From Begonia masoniana (lineage: Eukaryota; Streptophyta; Magnoliopsida; Cucurbitales; Begoniaceae): a DNA stretch of 64,000 nucleotides. The position numbers were made by a program, and so were the translations under genes. Below are positions 61,993 through 64,000 of the stretch, piece by piece. The notes beneath the pieces were generated by a model. That model did not search any database, had not been told where the DNA came from, and saw only the letters and a list, made by a program, of their open reading frames with translations. The stretch's first letter is position 1; every line of letters begins with the position of its first letter. The DNA is taken from contig CM039502.1 of the NCBI GenBank assembly GCA_022432975.1, positions 9,591,151-9,655,150 of the forward strand, read 5' to 3'.

Positions 61993-62877
61993 GAGCAACT
62001 CCAGTGGTTGTTCTAATAGGTTGCTTTTGAGAGCAACTTACCACCAAGGTTGCTAACCCCATTGTGGGCAACCTATGGCCCACCATGAGTTGCTCTCTTT
62101 GGCAACCGTTGAAAAAAAAAAAAATTCATTATTTTATTCATTATATTTTATTTATTTATTTTTTGCACCGTTGAAGCAACGATCAAAAAATTGATGCAGA
62201 TTTTGAGAGGAACACAACCTATACGCTCTAACTTTTCTCTCAATCATTCCAAGAATTCTAAAAGCATACTTCACTCCTTAAAATCTCTCTCAACGATTCC
62301 TAACTTATCTCTCTCTATCTCTAAACTCTTTATTCTCAAATGGATTCACCATCTTCTGCTAATCCTTACGAGAATATGAGTATAAAAGATATTATAATAG
62401 CAGAATGTATTGACGAGTACGATGATCAATATTTCAAAGATTTCATTGAGAATAGACATGTAGAAGGTAGTAGCTCAAGAAGAAGTCGGAAAAAAGGGTC
62501 TACAGAGATAGGGGACGTGAAGACGAGCACCAACGTTTATTCGATGACTACTTTTCTGAACGTGTTTGTGTGATTTTTTTATTTGTATTTTAATTATTTA
62601 GAATTAATTTTTATTTTCTGTTTAATTTCAATTTCAAGTAATATTTACTTCATTTATTAAATATAATATGATTATATATTTGTTAAAAAAAATAAACATA
62701 AAAATTTAGACGTGGGAAGAGAGAGAATCTTTAGACAGTGCTCACTACTGAAGAATTTTTTTAGAAAAATTGCTTAAAAATGATGTGAAGAAGAGAGAAA
62801 ATGAAATTTATTAAATAATAATGATGTGATTTTAATTAATATACGGGGTAACTCAAGGAATTGCCACCAAGGAGATC
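61993..62877 (+). mobile_element. PIF/Harbinger non-autonomous element
   Basis: A 3-bp TAA duplication flanks it (61990-61992 and 62878-62880). The ends GAGCAACTCCAGTGG and CCACCAAGGAGATC form imperfect TIRs. Inside are subterminal CAACCT/AGGTTGC words and the start of a Harbinger transposase gene. TAA target and transposase match assign the superfamily. Confidence 0.8.
62340..62573 (+). pseudogene. HARBI1-like transposase N-terminus, truncated and frameshifted
   Basis: ATG 62340 opens MDSPSSANPYENMS... EYDDQYFKDFIENRHVEG, followed by a Ser/Arg/Lys-rich stretch, as in plant ALP1/HARBI1-like transposases. After the A/G run at about 62490 the match continues in another frame (RDRGREDEHQRLFDDYFSERV), so one frameshift is present. 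The catalytic DDE part is absent. Confidence 0.72.
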
Positions 62878-62880
62878 TAA

Positions 62881-63265
62881 CATCTCCTTTCGTACAATTA
62901 AGAAAAAACTGTTTTCTCCTTTTGAAAATTATTTCAAGAACTACTTCTAGTTTGCTTCTATTGAATGACCCAATCATAATCTGACAAATGGCGCCAACCT
63001 GAAAGAGCTCAGCCCGGGAACTCCCCCTTATCTTTGCGTAATTACATATTTGTCCTTGATTCTCCCGTAGTGGGACCGACAATCAGGCCACGATCCTCCG
63101 ACTGTCGAGCCATTACCCCGAGCTCTGTGGTTATGGCTTCTGGCTTCTGTAATTATCATCGGCACAAGTTCCAACTCCACCGACCAGTGAAACCTCTTCT
63201 TCTTCTTCATCTTTTTCTTCTCCACTTCTGTGGACTCTTAGTCACGTCCCTTTTCGCTTCCGCAT
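62881..63265 (+). promoter_or_regulatory. Promoter and leader of LSF1
   Basis: TTCTTCTTCTTC-rich leader at about 63190-63230. No clear TATA box, which is common for plastid-protein genes. Confidence 0.4.
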
Positions 63266-63878
63266 ATGGCTGCTCTGCAACTTCTCAGTTATGGAGCTGT
63301 TGATCGCTCCTCCTTATTCTACTCCAAGGATTTATCGTCCTCGTTCTGGGGACGAGATTTGTGTCTCGGCTCTAGGTTCAGTTCCAGAGTGAAAGTTCAG
63401 TTTAATGGGAGTTTCCCCAGGGTTTTCGCCATGTCAAATGGCGCACAGTCTCCTTTCAAGATGAACCTCAACGAGTACATGATTACTCTTGAAAAACCTC
63501 TCGGTATCCGCTTCGCGCTTACCATCGACGGAAAAATATTCGTTCACGCTCTTAAAAGAGGGGTAATGTTTTTATTTTTCTTGTTTTACGCTTCATTTCT
63601 CAATTTTGACGCTTCTCGTTACATTTGGATGAATTCCTTGATGCTCCTCATTCTACATTAATGACTCCAGTAGGGTGTCTTAGATTTCCCTTGCAAATAT
63701 ATTTGTTTTGCCACAGAACGCTGTTCTGATAAATTTCATTTGAATCTTGATTAAAACTCAGTAATTGGCAGGGCAATGCTGAGAAGTCAAGGATAATCAT
63801 GGTGGGAGACACATTGAAGAAGGCTAGCGAATCGTCTGGTGGCAAGATCATACAGATCAATGACTTAAGTGATACTCA
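63266..63878 (+). CDS. LSF1: LSF1 (LIKE SEX FOUR 1) glucan-phosphatase-like protein, first two exons
   Basis: Exon 1 is 63266-63562 (99 codons) and exon 2 is 63772-63878, with GT-AG junctions; the gene continues past the window. The first 55 or so residues are Ser/Arg-rich without acidic residues at the start, like a chloroplast transit peptide. SPFKMNLNEYM, TLEKPLGIRFALTIDGKIFV and KSRIIMVGDTLKKASESSGG follow, the PDZ-like N-terminal region characteristic of LSF1. The dual-specificity phosphatase and CBM48 domains expected later are outside the window. LSF1 acts at the starch granule in leaf starch breakdown with beta-amylases (known from Arabidopsis). The exon 2 donor is after ACTCA at 63878. 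Confidence 0.87.
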
Positions 63879-64000
63879 GTAATCCGCTGTACATTGATAA
63901 GCTTTTTCTTCAAACACATATTTGGTTTACATTCTAATATAGTTTTAAATTAGTTTAAAATATAATAGTTCATTCTTCATTGGCTTGATGGTTTAAAATT

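Overview
This window is nuclear DNA of a flowering plant. The clues are spliced genes with GT-AG introns, an intronless tRNA-Pro, plant-only gene families (PWWP/PDP, DUF1645, LSF1, group-I shaggy kinase) and dense plant LTR retrotransposons, MITEs and hAT/Harbinger elements. The proteins look eudicot. I cannot name the species from sequence alone.

Left gene-rich part (1-25400): the 5' end of a GSK3/shaggy kinase (minus) runs off the left edge. A MITE (2151-2936) and a hAT element (2973-3762) follow, both with clean target-site duplications. Next come an ARF1-type GTPase gene (4846-6786, plus) with a one-base insertion in exon 4, a tRNA-Pro(TGG) (7955-8026) and an almost intronless PWWP-domain gene (8501-11197). 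A complete but pol-less Ty3-type retrotransposon (11504-14836) carries a 24-copy Arg-Gly-Phe-Gly repeat inside Gag. A 20-coding-exon STE20/BLUS1-like kinase (15948-24207, minus) reads intact and hosts another small LTR element in one intron.

Middle (26497-45775): a tandem segmental duplication of about 5.4 kb before insertions. Each copy carries one intact DUF1645 gene (29661-30470 and 39008-39820), a small hAT element and a degenerate hAT relic with a BED zinc finger. Solo LTRs were added later: 30926-32323 in copy 1, 33281-35960 between the copies, 40770-43233 and 43493-45610 in copy 2. For three of these the other copy preserves the empty site, so they inserted after the duplication.

Right (45776-62877): two decayed Ty1/copia elements, both on the minus strand. 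The first has an extra env-like ORF downstream of pol, as in Sireviruses, and a 24/25-bp tandem array. They are joined head to tail through a truncated LTR of the solo-LTR family. A further solo LTR (59592-61845) and a PIF/Harbinger derivative with the start of a transposase (61993-62877) follow.

Right edge: the first two exons of LSF1 (LIKE SEX FOUR 1), a plastid starch-degradation protein (63266 to beyond 63878, plus).

The genes are ordinary unlinked plant loci and do not form a pathway cluster. The novelty lies in the repeats: the RGG-type Gag, the shared short motif in unrelated retroelements, the palindrome-rich LTRs and the datable duplication.
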